Origin: Ganoderma boninense
Lineage: Eukaryota; Basidiomycota; Agaricomycetes; Polyporales; Polyporaceae
Length of the DNA: 64,000 nucleotides
Direction: 5' to 3'
NCBI GenBank assembly: GCA_002900995.3
Contig: CM035305.1
Location: forward strand, 310,001 to 374,000
The translations under genes and the position numbers were made by a program. The notes under the pieces were generated by a model. It was not told the DNA's origin and made no database searches. It saw only the letters and a list, made by a program, of their open reading frames with translations. Positions 1 to 11,988 of the stretch are shown piece after piece. How positions within the stretch are numbered: the first letter of the stretch is position 1; every line of letters begins with the position of its first letter.

Positions 1-1491
1 TTCTCCCAGGTGGTCATCGGGAGCCGGCTTTACCATGCTCCCCGACCGTCGTGCCTCCGTACCGGGACAGAGAGCAACGCGATATTCCAAGCCTCGGACG
101 CCTATTGAAGTGAAGGAGGCGATGGAGCCAACTAATGAAACCAAGGATTAGAAGATGCCGTATGCGCGAAGAAGGAAAAACTCACCTTGGCTTTGCAGAC
201 ACATGTTCGGAAATATCGACAAGATCACGAGGCGAGCATGTCGGGCAATGGTCCGACGGGCGCTCGACCAGGCGCCCTGCAGCCCCTGTCCTCCTCAACG
301 TTTTCAGCACTTGCCATTCCCGTATCGTGATCAGGAACGCGGGTAGGTGATTCTATGCAAATGTCAGTAGGCGATAAGGAAAGAACCAGTGACATACGCA
401 CCGCCGGTGGGCAGACGCCAGTATTATCCATGACGCTCAGCAACATACGATAGTAGGCCAAGGCAGAGACATTCGCCTGAGAGGAGAGAAGATGGAAGTG
501 CTCAAGGAGGCGAAAAGTGGCAGCCGTTTGGAGCTCTTGACATGACGCGGGGAACCATTGCTGCCGGAGCAGCTGGATGTAAGGAGGCAACGCGTTCTCA
601 CAACTGCAGAACATGATGCCGACCTGGTGAACGCCCGACAGGTCGAGGATAAAGATCGAGCCAGAAACAGAGACGTCGGGAGCCGGGCACTTCTCGCCCG
701 CGGGATGGCCTAACTGGAGGCGGAGGCCGAGAAGGGAGAGCTCCACTGGTTCAAACCGGCTACCAGTCCACCTCTGTGGCAACGATATTGTCCGTCAGCA
801 TCACGTAGATAGGTTCAGAAGCTATGATGATGACTTACCTTGATCCTATGAAGTGGATGCCGCTCATGCTTGGCCACACAGCATGCCACGCAATACAGTC
901 CGCCATCCAAACATTCATCGCAACGAATGCCATGTCCTTCACTGAGGGGTTCGCCGCAACCACAACATGCACCGCTAGTGAAGTCACCTCGTCCCTCCCG
1001 GCGTATCACTTCGGGAAGATACTTCTCCGCATGCTTCAACCATCGCTGTACAGATCGATCCTGCAGATGGACCGCGTCTAGTACGCGAGTATATCGGCGT
1101 CTAGGGGGACCTGATGCACCGTCGTAAATAGTGTTTGCTGAAGTAGGTCGGACTCGACGCTTGATAGGTAGTGGTAAACGTGGTTGATATCGTACCACGC
1201 CTCGAGCCTTTCTGCGGCAACGTCCAGGAGAGCAGTCGCAGTGGCGGATGAGGGTGGAGATGGGCTTTCAGACCCCGAGGAAGAGGAGCTGAGAATGAAC
1301 TTGGGCGACGTGCGGGCGCTGCTTCTGCGGCTACGAACGATGGGGATGGAGGGTAACGTGAACTTACGCCCGCCAAAATGTGCCTGGAAAAATGGATCCC
1401 GCTCGCTCCGACCTGCGTTGCGGCGATTCGCGTGGCTGGGAGGAGGGTAGACGGAGACGAGGAGGTGCTCGAGTGTCGCTCGGATCCCCAT
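1..1491 (-). CDS. KDZ transposase, CxC2 type, N-terminal part (partial, runs off window start)
   Basis: Several minus-strand exons read as the N-terminal half of a Kyakuja-Dileera-Zisupton (KDZ) transposase. One exon (about 815-1130) has a cysteine cluster, CCGCGEPL...IRCDEC...CVACCVAKHERHPLH, matching the CxC2-like zinc cluster associated with KDZ transposases. The next exon (about 350-782) continues with RWTGSRFEPVELSLLGL, LGHP..EKCP and a GVHQVGIMFCSC stretch, the usual continuation in this family. The first ATG that fits is at 1491 (MGIRATLEH...). The DDE catalytic part would lie left of the window, so activity cannot be judged. The join near 1080-1180 changes frame and needs an intron or a frameshift. 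Family assignment is fairly secure; exon borders are not. Confidence 0.7.
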
Positions 1492-1622
1492 AGTGGTGGT
1501 GCCTGGGGGGAAGCGGGGAAGGGAGGGGAAATGGCTCGGGCTTATCACTAACTCTTGGAAGGAGGTCTAGGGATAGATCTGCTCTGTAAACGAGGCAATT
1601 GTTTAGCCAAAGAGTAGAAGAC

Positions 1623-2068
1623 TAAGGCTGAGCACGGATCCAGCTCACTTTGCAGATCGATCTGCAAAATCCGGAGCTGTATCCGCAATGAGCTGTATCC
1701 GCGGATCCAGCTCATTGCAGCTCCAGATCGCTGCAGCTCTGGATCAAGGCAATAGGAAAAATTTAGGTGATCCGCGGATCGACAAAGTTGTAAACTAGAG
1801 CCTTTGAACACCTTCATGCATTAGAATTCTGCATGTTTAGCAGTATTTAGGCAAGAAAAGTAGTTAGATAACAAGATATATGTCAGAAACATATGATCTT
1901 TGCAAAAAACCTGTGGATTATCCGCGATCCGGATCCGTTTGATCCGGATCCGCACTGATCCGGAGCCGTGGATCATGATCCGCACAGCTCTGGATCAAGC
2001 CTTAAAAATGGCCTCGATCCACGGATTCAGCTCTGGATCAGCCATGGATCGAGCCATGCTCAGCCTTA
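1623..2068. mobile_element. 446-bp hAT-type MITE with 8-bp target site duplication
   Basis: The ends are inverted: TAAGGCTGAGCACGG at 1623 and CCATGCTCAGCCTTA ending at 2068. The element is flanked by the perfect 8-bp direct repeat TAGAAGAC (1615-1622 and 2069-2076), the duplication length typical of hAT elements. The interior has no coding sequence and is packed with GGATC-containing palindromic motifs such as TCCGCGGATCCAG. The first nine terminal bases, TAAGGCTGA, are the same as those of the large hAT element at 5930-13143, so it is probably mobilised by that or a related transposase. It lies just upstream of the partial KDZ gene. Confidence 0.9.
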
Positions 2069-2076
2069 TAGAAGAC

Positions 2077-3849
2077 TTACCGAATGGGTAAGGCCGACGA
2101 GACAGAGCCCAACGTAAGGATGGAGGATATAGATATGAATGGCATTATTCGAGGGGAGGATGCGCGTGGCAGGTTCGATTCGAAGAGGAAACGCCAAACT
2201 AGAAATTTGGCGGGCGAATCAGTGGAGCGGGAGCAAACATTGCAGGAATCGGACCGCCTGGAGGTTACTGGTCAATTGTGTTGGCTGACAATTAGCTTTC
2301 GAGGCGGAACCCAAGAGTGTGGACGGTCGGGTGGTGTGAAGTACTGAGCGATGACTGAAGCCGATGTGCATTCCACAGACGTGGCACGAGAGCAGCAATG
2401 TGGTTTCGGCGGGGGAGAACGCGGACTTCGAATTGGGTGGCACAGCCGTCTTCCAGGGTCACGGGATTCCAAAGAAGCCAATCGGCAAGGCCAAGTCAGA
2501 ATCGGCCGCTGCAACCGCTCAGTTCTGGCCGATCTGAATGAACTTGGAGATGTTGAAACCCGCGGTACCACGACACGAAGCCGCCGAAGTTCATAGCTGC
2601 CAGTAGCTAAATGTACAACGCTCTGAAGCGTATCACAGATCGCGGCAGGCCACAAGGGAACAAGGTTGAGAGAAGGACGGCATACAGCCGCCGCGGTGGC
2701 GTTTCCGAAGCCTGACGTGAATTACCTTTGGTCCCTAACCATCTTGACATTCCTGTAGCTGCCCGCGTCCAGCCCGTGCGAAGGTCTCTTCACTTTGTCA
2801 TGAGTTGTATTGTCGTGAGATAGTCCATACTAAGCTATTAACTGGACAACCAGTTGTCAGCAACTCATTCGCCCCTTGGAACGCGCGCAAACGTGCTGCC
2901 CAAACTTCCGCCTAATCCAGCAAATGGAAAGCGAACCGTCATCTGGCTGCGCTATCGACAGGGAATCGTGTAACCGTGATACGCTCCGGTGGTGCGGGCT
3001 CAACTAGAGGACTACCGTGGAGTCCGCTGCTCTTCTAGGATGATAGAGGCGCGCCCGATTATGCATACGAGCAGGCATGACTTATTGGCGCAGTTGTCCC
3101 ACTTTGTCGCGAACACCCCTATGCGTGTCCAGGGTGTCACAGGCGTAAAGGCGGAGTAGTCGCGGATGAAGACAGAATAGAGGGCGGCGTGTTGCTGGAG
3201 GGCGTACAGACGTTGTGCGCCTGCCTTCGGTGTCTGGCACACGCTGGGAGGATCGTAGCCTGTCGGGAAGACGTAGTGTCGTGAGTCGTTATCGTAGCGG
3301 GCCTCACCGTCCAAACGACATCTGACTCTTCAGGCCGCAAATGGACAGCGATGAGAGGCCGTAGCTGTGTAGACATGGTGACGTTCTATGTTCAAATTAC
3401 ACGCCACGAGGAAGTGTATTCAAGACTTCTGCCAAGCTCTTCTTTTCCCGGGAAGACAGAACCATCTGCAGCTGCATGCATGCTATGTCAATTTGGAGAG
3501 GCGTTGAATATTTATCAAGCGCTTCATCTTGGTATAGATAGGCAGTCGCGAGGAACCACTGTGCGCTACATAGTAGATTTGTCTGACAAATGCGATATAT
3601 TATACAAGTACAAAGATGGTACTTAGAATACATACACGGGGACTACATCGCGCGGTACATCTTACAGCAAAGGACATATCAAACACATAAGGACGGGCGC
3701 CGATACGACGACCCAGATACAGCAAGAAGTGACCGATGGGGGCTTGACCAAGACACACATGACTTTCGCTATGCTTCGAAGTGACACATCAAAGAACGAA
3801 GTGCGGATTAACCGCGAATCGCCGAGCACGTTACCACCATCCACGCAAC
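2077..3849. other. No confidently assigned gene
   Basis: This stretch holds only short overlapping open frames. One minus-strand frame (3012-3314, 100 codons) has protein-like composition (RYDNDSRHYVFPTGYDPPS... RIGVFATKWDNCANKS) and may be an exon of an unrecognised gene or decayed element. I could not connect it to neighbours or to a known family. Confidence 0.4.
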
Positions 3850-5259
3850 TTAGGACTTTTGGTTCCTTTGGACGACTGCGCCAGCCGCCTCGGCAGCACG
3901 GAACGCTGCAACCGCTTCATCATACGACAGATAAGATCGATAGTGTTGGCCGGACACGCGGAAAGTGGCGGTAGTGGCCGAGAACCTGTCACCACGTTAG
4001 CACATCAGTTGACTAACCGAAAGAGTATTACACTCACTGCTGGCTGAAGACACCGACTCTGGACCCGACGACGACAACATACCACATTTCGACAGAAGGG
4101 TCGAATGGATCGATATGGGCGACATACGGGGGCTTAGCCGGCGCAGGATAAGTGCCCGCAGTGGGAGGAGGCGCAGGGACTGGGTGCGGGGCAGGTACGG
4201 GGTACGGGGCAGCCGGGCACGGACAGCCGGGCGCGGGGCAGCTGAGCGCGGGGCGGTTGAGTGCGGTTGGGGGACAGCCGTTCGGGAGGCGGCCGGGGCG
4301 GGCTGAGCCTGCATGCCAGCCTGTGGCGCCGACGGACGCATCCGAAACCAGTCATACCCAGTAGATGTCATCCTCGTGTCCGCGGGGTGCGTCGGCGTCG
4401 CCTGAGTCTGCGAATCAGGGTGAGAAGGCCCAGAGGTCGACATCGCCCAGGCGCGACCTGCGCGCACAGCTATGATCTCAGGGGTGATGGTTACTGACGA
4501 CGCCCCCGACGAATATGATGCCCCCGACGACGACTCCGTCCCCGACAAAGACGGCGCGGCGTTCGAGTTCGACCGGGCGTTGCACCGGTATGCCGACTCC
4601 TTAGTGGAATGGTGATGGCCCCAACGACAAGAGCGTCGAGGCGATGGCGGTGGGGCAGTGGAGGAGGACGAGTGCGGAGTGGAGCGACCCGTCACCAGGG
4701 TGCGAGGATCCTCGGAGTGCTGACGAGAGATGGGGGAAGCAGTACCCAACGAGCCGCGACTCTCTACGGAAAAAGAAGCTCCGGGGCTCTCAGAATTCAA
4801 AAGCTCGTTACTACGGTCAGAGGTCGGAGACTGCGGCTCGTCAGCCCGTCGATCCGTAGAAGAAGCGTCGGGGCGTGTGCCATAGGGAGGGTCGTGCCTT
4901 GATTGCGAGAACGTTCCGTGAGGACACTGGCCGCCTATAACTGATGAGTTGCGAGAATAACAGTTCACATGACGAACGAAGCTTACGATTGACCGCGTTT
5001 AGCATGCAGCTTCTGCAAGTAGTCGGCGGAGCGTCCGGAGCCATTACTAGCCCGGGGGTTTAGCATAGTCGTAGCATATCAGAATGGAACACTCACCACG
5101 CTCCCGATCGGCGAGGGCGACGGCACCCTCCGTGAACTGTGCCGCAGTATGATGAGGACCAGAGCTGGGCATGGCCTCCTCGAGGTCGCTGAAGGTGTGG
5201 GTGACAGGATCGTCATCGTTCGAGTCCTGACGCGTAGTCGTCCCTTTTCCTTTAGCCAT
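3850..5259 (-). CDS. Protein with C-terminal viroplasmin/RNase H1 N-terminal-like domain
   Basis: A multi-exon minus-strand gene can be traced. Exon 1 starts at ATG 5259 (MAKGKGTTTRQ). A GTGAGT...CTAG intron joins it to an exon with CRSC...N-R (about 4987-5043). A GTAAGC...TATAG intron then leads to a long Ser/Pro-rich exon. Near 4070-4170 the reading is PPYVAHIDPFDPSVEMWYVV, then VVGSRVGVFSQQ. Splicing over a GTGAGT...GACAG intron continues FSATTATFRVSGQHY, RSYLSYDEAVAAFRAAE and a stop at 3850. The W-Y-V-V-x-x-G-x-x-x-G-V-F pattern, followed by aromatic residues and DEAVAAF, matches the small fold shared by caulimovirus viroplasmin and the hybrid-binding N-domain of RNase H1. No RNase H catalytic domain follows. 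The Pro/Ala-rich stretch at about 4170-4330 changes frame, so a further intron or a frameshift is needed there. Function unknown; nucleic-acid binding is an inference. Confidence 0.6.
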
Positions 5260-5921
5260 CGGGGGATGAAGGAAGTAGGATGCTGGGGAGGCTGCTCAAC
5301 GAGCCCGCTCTCTTAAGTACAGCCACGCTGGGCAAACCGTCGGCGTAACATTTCTCCATCCCGAAACCGAGTCCCACTAGAACCTTACCACAAATACGTT
5401 CCTCCTAGTTGGTAGCCAACCCAACGTCCTGTCAAGGGGTCCTTGCAAGGAAGGAATTGGACTCACCTTGCGCATGGTCTATCCAATCGTCCAACGCCCA
5501 TGGGTTGATACCGAGGTTCCAGACACCATTGAAGGGCCTCGGGCCGCACCTTCTGGGGAAAGATATGACACGCATTCGAGCAAACGACGGTGGGTTGACA
5601 TGTATTCATCCCGATTCGGCGAGAGATGTGCGGAAGACAGACCAAGATTCATCAGCGGTGGGAGGAGCTGCAGAAGGTGGAGGAAGGAGAAACCAGGAAA
5701 GGCGACCCTCTATCTCAGCCTGCGGGGCGCCTACTGAGGCTGTGCCCTCCGCCACTCAATACCCGGTCAAGCGCTCATGGGTCGCATGCTCTTTGCAACG
5801 AACTCCTCCCGATACGGATGGCTCAACAGTCGTGGGCTGTTGATTCAGGATGGAAGTGCGACATGCGCGTTCGACGGGCCGCCGGGTTGGGAACCTGATC
5901 GGCCAACTTCAATGGTGTGTT
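5260..5921. other. No supported gene
   Basis: Short open frames on both strands overlap and have no recognisable domain. The stretch is the left flank of the hAT insertion. Confidence 0.4.
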
Positions 5922-5929
5922 CTTGGCAA

Positions 5930-6190
5930 TAAGGCTGAACGTAGGTCGACCTACAGGTGATTGGGAACTGAACCTGTAGGTTTGACCTTCTTCAGCCCTC
6001 TGATTGGGAACTGTTTGAATCAGGTCATACTTTGACCTATGACCTGTGAATCACTGACCCATAAATCATAGGTCAACCTGTAGGTCACTTGTAAATCACA
6101 GGTTACATGCATGATTTACAGGTTATTGGCATGATTTACAGGTTTGTGAGGCCTATTGGCCTTTTTAAGGACTAAAACCACATTTATTTG
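5930..6190. repeat. Left subterminal repeats of the hAT element
   Basis: About 250 bp next to the left terminus are dense in short motifs: ACCTGTAGGT, AGGTCA, GATTTACAGGTTA and TGATTGGGAACTG. Several occur two to four times in both orientations. Such subterminal motif clusters are normally transposase binding sites in hAT elements; that role is inferred here. Confidence 0.7.
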
Positions 6191-6329
6191 CATGTACAGG
6201 GTGTATACCAATATATACATAAATTAAATATCACAGACTCAATTGCAGTCTTAGCAATCTTGAGTGTGCTCGAAGACAGACAGAAGGAGTGGCTGAAGTA
6301 GCCGTGTTAGGCTCTGAAAGCCCCAACAT

Positions 6330-6895
6330 CTAGAGTGGGTAAGTGGGGCGGAAGGAGCAGCGGAAGGAGCTGGTCTTGATGCACACAAGGCCGGATGCTC
6401 AGTCATGAAGTGGCAAGTGGGGCTGAAGGAGCGGCCAAAGATGCCGGACAGTCGAGACATGATGTGCCTAAGCACGCGACCACACAAGCCGAAAACTTGC
6501 CATGCCGGTCCAGCAACTACGGGCCAGTGGAGCTGATCATTGATGCGACTGTCGGGCGCCCGCACATTGGACTCCACTGCGATTGGCTGTATCTGAAGCA
6601 GCCACTGAAGGAGCGGCTGAAGGAGCGGGAGAGTGTGCTAGTCCGGACTCCACCACATGCCCAGGAGTTTTGAACAGGCAGGTAGAGCTGAGCACTGGCT
6701 GAATGAGTGGGAGTGTGCCCGAGTCGCCCACGTAGATCTAGAGTGGGTAAGTGGGGCGGAAGGAGCGGCGGAAGGAGCGGCTGAAGGAGCCGGGAATTTG
6801 ATGTACCGAGTGTGCCTCAGTCGCCCGCGCAGATCTAGAGTGGGTAAGTGGGGCGGAAGGAGCGGCTGAAGGAGCGGGGAATTCGATGTACCGAA
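6330..6895. repeat. GGAAGGAGC-rich minisatellite inside the hAT element
   Basis: The block GAGTGGGTAAGTGGGGCGG followed by GGAAGGAGC units occurs at about 6333, 6740 and 6838. The last two copies are tandem with a period of about 98 bp (ATCTAGAGTGGGTAAG...GATGTACCGA). Shorter CTGAAGGAGCGG runs occur at about 6426 and 6605. No coding function is seen. Confidence 0.75.
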
Positions 6896-7263
6896 GCAGA
6901 CTGCCGCCGTGCGTGATATCGCAGACTCGGAAACCTTGTTCCGAAGTCGCAAAAATGACAAGGCCGTGAAAACATGTTCTGCACGCAAAGAGATGATGAA
7001 ACAAGTCATCTTATAGCATCACATGTTGTACAAAAGGCCATCAAGGCGCGGAGGATACAGTTCTAGGGGGAACATACGTAGGGCAGACATAAAGGGCGGG
7101 ATGTGCATACGATGGGGATAGGCATGGTGGGAGAGGGATGCATGGTAGGGAGGCGGTCTAAGTCTAAGTGCTAGGCACAGGCGCGGAGGAACGAGACGGC
7201 GAACTTACGAAGCTATTGTACAAACGAAAACACGAACTTACACGGCGTATAGACCGGGGTTAC

Positions 7264-10200
7264 TTACTCGGACCCGGACGAGATCTCGACAATCTCGCCG
7301 TCTTTGGGCACGCGCGCCTTGCCCGCGCTCGCACCTCGATGAGTCTTCTTCGAGCCAGAGGCCGCGAGGAGGGCGCGGGTACGGCCTTCGGACGAAAACG
7401 AGGCGGCGCTCGACGACCGGGAGATCGCCTTGGGCTTGCTGCTCGAAGGGCCAGCGGCGGTGGACGATGCCCTCTTGCTCGTGCTTGAGCCGGCCACCTG
7501 GGAGCCCGAAGGAGTGGAGGGACGGCTGCGAACCTGGGAGTCTGATGGCTTGGGAGCCGCCTTCGCAGTCCCTCCCGGCCCTCCAGCTGGGCCATCGCCA
7601 CCTGAGCGCGTCTTGCGAATGTGAGACTTGAGGAGCGCGATCGTCTCGTTCTCGGGGATGAGGCCGGGGATCGTAGACCAGGAGCCGAGGAGTGCACTGG
7701 CGCGCACACTCGCATCGTTCAACGAGTGGCGGAGGCGGGATACAGTCAGCCCGCCACGAGAGAATGCACGCTCGGCATCGGTCGAAGTGGCTGCGTGGGA
7801 TAAGTGAGACGGCAATACAGATCAAGAGACATAAGCGGCTTACCGGGGATGGTCAAAAAGTCGAGCGCCATGCGGGCTAGAGCCATGGCGCCCGGGTCGT
7901 TCTGCGAAGTGTTGAGAATGGTGTCCCAGTACGCCACGGGGTCCTTGACGGACTCGAGAATGGGCAAGGCAAGGTACTCCTCGAGGGCGTCCTTGCTAGG
8001 TTCGGTAGCCCGCGCGGAGAGGGACTCGAACAGCGCGCGAGTGGCCTGATAAATTTTTACGATCAGAAACGTGCCAAGTTTACAAGCCAATGGGAAATCC
8101 GTACCTCGGACGTGGTGCGGCTGGACCGTGTGGCACTGAGATGTCCTGGGCGAAGCGGCCGAAGCGGCGGAGGGATGCCGCTGCCAGATGGGGCAGGTGC
8201 CCGAGCCTCGGGGCGGTAATGATCAGCCCACTCCTCCCGCACGAGCTCGAGAGCATAGTCGACCCAGTCCTGGGGCCAGTTGTGACTGCGGAAGTAGTTG
8301 ATCTTGAATGCTGGGTGAAGCACTAAATATCAAGGCTGTTAGTGTTTGCGTGCTGAGCCGGGGGGGGGGACTTACACATTGCGATGCGGTAGATGGAGAC
8401 CTCATCGGTGCGGGAGTAATAGCGGTCGAGAATGATCCGTCCGCGCGCTGCGGCTGCGCGCACCACCAATGACACCGACGCATCTGTCTTGAACTTCTGG
8501 ACGTGCTCGGTGAGCACATCCATGTACGGGATGACGTCCTGGATGAGCGCGTGGCGATTGGAGCTCATCTTGTTTGTCGCGAAGAGAAACGGCTAACAGA
8601 TCGGAAAATGTATGAGCTCGGGGTATGGTTAGATAATGGAAAATTAGACTCACATCAAGTAGACGGTGCAAGTCCTTCAGCACCGTCCACTCTGGCTCCT
8701 TGATGATGAAGCGCCGGAGTCGGAGGCCGCGCTTAGGGTCCTTGTTGAATTGATACATGTCGCACAGTTTGTCGAGGACGGGACACAGGTCGATCGCGCG
8801 CCCGAGCACGCACGTCACGGTGTTCCAGCGCGTGCGCACAGGACGGATAAGTGTTTCGCACTTGAGCTTTGCGCCCTTCGCGAGCTTCGCGAGCTCAGAG
8901 CGCGCGTGGGGGCTGCAGAAAACCTTGCTCGACAGTTTGAGGACCTGGCGCGAATTGATCAGCGTAATCCCGGTACTGTGGGGAGGCTGTACTCACCTTC
9001 TCAAGACCTGCTTTGCCGAGCGCGATCTGCTCGGGAGTGAGTTCGATGTCGACCTGCTCTTCCTCGAGCTGCTCAAGCTCGACTTCATCCGCCGCGTCGC
9101 GCGCCTCGTCCGTCTCGTTCCCGGCGTCGTCCTCCTCCTCGTCCTCCTCCTCGTCCTCTTCGTCGGGCTCTTCGTCCTCTTCGTCGGAGGACGAGGCGGG
9201 ATCAGCCTCGTCATCCGAGTTTTTCCCGAGGTCGTCGAGAACGCGGTCGAAGTCCGTAGCGCTCTGTTTCTTGGCCTTCTTTGCTGCGCGCGCAGAGAAC
9301 TGGGATAGAATGGCCTGATTTGTGGTCAGCAGAATGCACACACAGGTCTCGCCGCTGGGGAGGCGTACCTTCACGACCAGGTTGATGACATGTCCGAAGC
9401 ATCGGACACGCATCTTGTTGCCGCGGAACTCCGGCACCAAAACGTGCATCTCCTTCATCATTGTCCGGTTGTTGGCCGCGTTGTCGCAGGTCACGGCCAT
9501 GACCTATAATGGATGGTGAGCCCCGCACGCCAGAGAAACACAAGCGCGCCTTACCTTGTCCGCGATGGCGTAATCCTTCAGGGACTTGACAAGCTTTGCA
9601 GCGAGGTACTCTCCGGTGTGCGCCTTGTTAAGTCTAATTTTCGACGTCAGTCAAGAGCGCCACGGAACATCCATACCAACAACGTACTTAATAAAATCAA
9701 GTGTAACATTTTGAAGCTGCGCGCCGAAGACCCAGTGGGCAGTGACCCCGAGGAACGACATGAAATTGGGGGAAGTCCACCCATCAACGCACAGGTGAAT
9801 CTTCCCCGGGAGAGACTGTAGCAGCCTGTGTTAGTCCACGGCGGGCGAGAGCGGCGGAGGGATCAGGCTCGCGTACCTGTAAGCGCGCTGTCAGGGCACG
9901 CTTCGCGTCCTGCAAGATGAGTTGCATATCACGTCCCACGGTGATACGGGACGGGATATCGACGCGGCCGTAAAGCATGCGCATGAGCGCGCGGAACTCA
10001 GGGTCCTCGACCATGCTGAACGGGCGGTGGCGGCGAGTGATCCAGACGACGATGCCGTACCGGAATCGAGCCTCCGAGTACGTCGAGCCGGCCGCAAAGC
10101 TGACGATCGACTGCGCCTCGGGAGTCTCATCCGGGGGGTTGCACGCACGGATGTGGCGGAGGAGATTGCTGGTGGAGTCCTCGTGGATGATGCGGTCGAG

Positions 10201-10834
10201 GAAAATGGAATGGTCGCTAGCCGCACACAGGGCAAGTCAGGCGTGAAGTATACAAATATATACAACGTTCCACACACCTCTTGCAAACAAAACGACAGTA
10301 CAGGTCGCCGTCGTCGTCGCTTACGACCTTGGGATACTCGAAGTGGTCGTAGGCAGCTGAGCGCCACTTCTCGAACATGAGAGCTGCGCGCGGTGATTAA
10401 CATCCGCGCGTACATAAACAGAACAAATCGACAAACGTACCGACAGCTTCCTCGGCCTTCATGGCACCGTACTTCTCATTCCAGCGCGCGCGCTTCGCGT
10501 CCGCATCCCATTTACCGCGGCCGGCGCGAGCTTGCTTGGCCCGCGAGACGAGAGCGCGCAGCCCACCGTCGCTCTCGTAGGGCTCGTCGTCCTCAAAGTC
10601 GACCTGAGATTCCGCGTCGGAAGCGGCGTCGCGATCGGGCTGGGCGCGAGGGATGTACACGTCCTCGAAGTCGGACTGGCCAACGTCGAGGGGGTCATCG
10701 GACGGGATCTCGACCTCACCGTCGCTCTGGGGCTCCTCCTTAATCCTCTTGGCGGGGAGGGACCTAGCGGCTGCAAGTGCGCCCGGAGAGCCTGAACGAC
10801 GCGAGAGACGACGTTTGTTGTGGCGGGGAGGCAT
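7264..10834 (-). CDS. hAT family transposase with BED-like zinc finger
   Basis: A minus-strand multi-exon gene starts at ATG 10834 (MPPRHNKRRLSRRSG) and stops at 7264. The N-terminus is acidic and disordered with a basic KRIKEEP patch. A BED-type finger follows (YCRFVC ... SNLLRHIRAC, about 10160-10330). Catalytic motifs are present in order: VDGWTS (about 9775-9790, first Asp), VTCDNAANN (about 9475-9495, second Asp), a long acidic insert (about 9030-9230), and TRWNT (about 8810-8825). The hAT C-terminal dimerisation motif ATSTDAERAFS...GLTVSRLRHSL (about 7730-7795) contains the catalytic Glu. Total length is roughly 900 residues after removing short introns. No obvious inactivating stop lies in the motif exons, so it looks functional. 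A TATATATGAC box at 10941-10950 and a likely 5'-UTR intron (GTAAGT near 10919 to GCCCAG near 10863) precede the start. Confidence 0.88.
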
Positions 10835-10940
10835 GGTGTAGAGTGGGGAGAAAACAAGACGCTGGGCAAAAGCAAGAGCGAAAAGAGTGAGACTGTGAAA
10901 GAGCGGAAAAGTCGCTGGGGACTTACAACGATGAGGGGGA

Positions 10941-10950
10941 GTCATATATA
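10941..10950 (-). promoter_or_regulatory. Possible TATA box of the hAT transposase
   Basis: TATATATGAC on the minus strand lies about 110 bp upstream of the transposase ATG, just before a candidate 5'-UTR intron. Assigned by position and sequence only. Confidence 0.35.
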
Positions 10951-11988
10951 CGCAGCTCTTGTGCACCACATGACTGAGGCTTGGAGTGGTGTTTCGAGCG
11001 ACCGCGCGCGCCCGCGGACAACTCAAGGGCGTTATCACTAAACGGCCCGGCGTGCTCACAACCCGGTCGCTGCAAATGCAAGGCGGTGAGAATGTTATAC
11101 TCAGACAAGCCTCCCCGTCCAGCCTTCGGCAAAAAAAAGGAATGGCGACATACCAACGATGTAGCCATGCCGTCCCATGCACTGCGTCCTCGGCCGAAAA
11201 TCACTGTCCCGACGGGACGCAACGGGTGGCCGCTTCGCTGACTTGTTGGCAGGAATGAGAGGGTAGCGGGAGAGGGGGGGTTCCGCAACGAATGCACGCA
11301 CAAAGGTAGGGGGGGAGAGGTCGACGTGGCTAGCGCGCTGCTGGTTCAACTTGTTGAAGTTCGAACCTTAATCCCGCATTCCCCACGGTGAAGCCCGACG
11401 TCCAACCTCGCCATACGCCCACAAACCTTAACTCAACCTCTCAGAACCTCTCAGCGACTCTGCACACTGCTCAGTGTCCTGCTCAGTTGCCCGGACCACC
11501 CCACCTCTGCTTTCCTCTCCCTTCTCCTCGTCCATCAGCTGACACTAAGCGGGAACGGCGAATCAGATCGTTATCTCCTCCCCAAGCGCCCACTAGCCGG
11601 CACCATCCTGGTCCCCGTCCGCGTCCGTCAACGTCTCGCAAATCTCTTTCCGACACGGAGTACTTCATTCTCACACGAGTTAGCTGCACGCATTGTCATG
11701 GGACAAGGTATGTGCAATGCCAGTGGTTCACTGGCGTGGAGAGCCCATCCGCGCATTTCCACGCCAAAAGATCGTGTCCCAGGGGCGGCTTTCGCGTGCT
11801 CGGTAACTCACTGCCCCGGGCTCAATCACGCAGCATCCTATGTTTTCCGCAGTCCAGCTCTTAATTCTGATCGCTCGCGCACCCGCCCCCATCCTCGCGC
11901 CTATCTCTCTCGCTCGCGCGCCTCTCCTGCCTCGCGCACGCTCTTGTCCTCGCGCCCGGTGCCCATCCTCAAGCTCTCGTCCTTCGCG

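Noticed and set aside
2076..2148. Possible signal-peptide exon on the minus strand next to the MITE, with a GTAAGT donor at its end
   Set aside because: A plausible leader and donor, but the downstream reading after the MITE gave no recognisable protein.
8993..9318. Ser-rich and Thr/Arg-rich frames opposite the transposase
   Set aside because: They are antisense shadows of the transposase's long acidic Glu/Asp insert.
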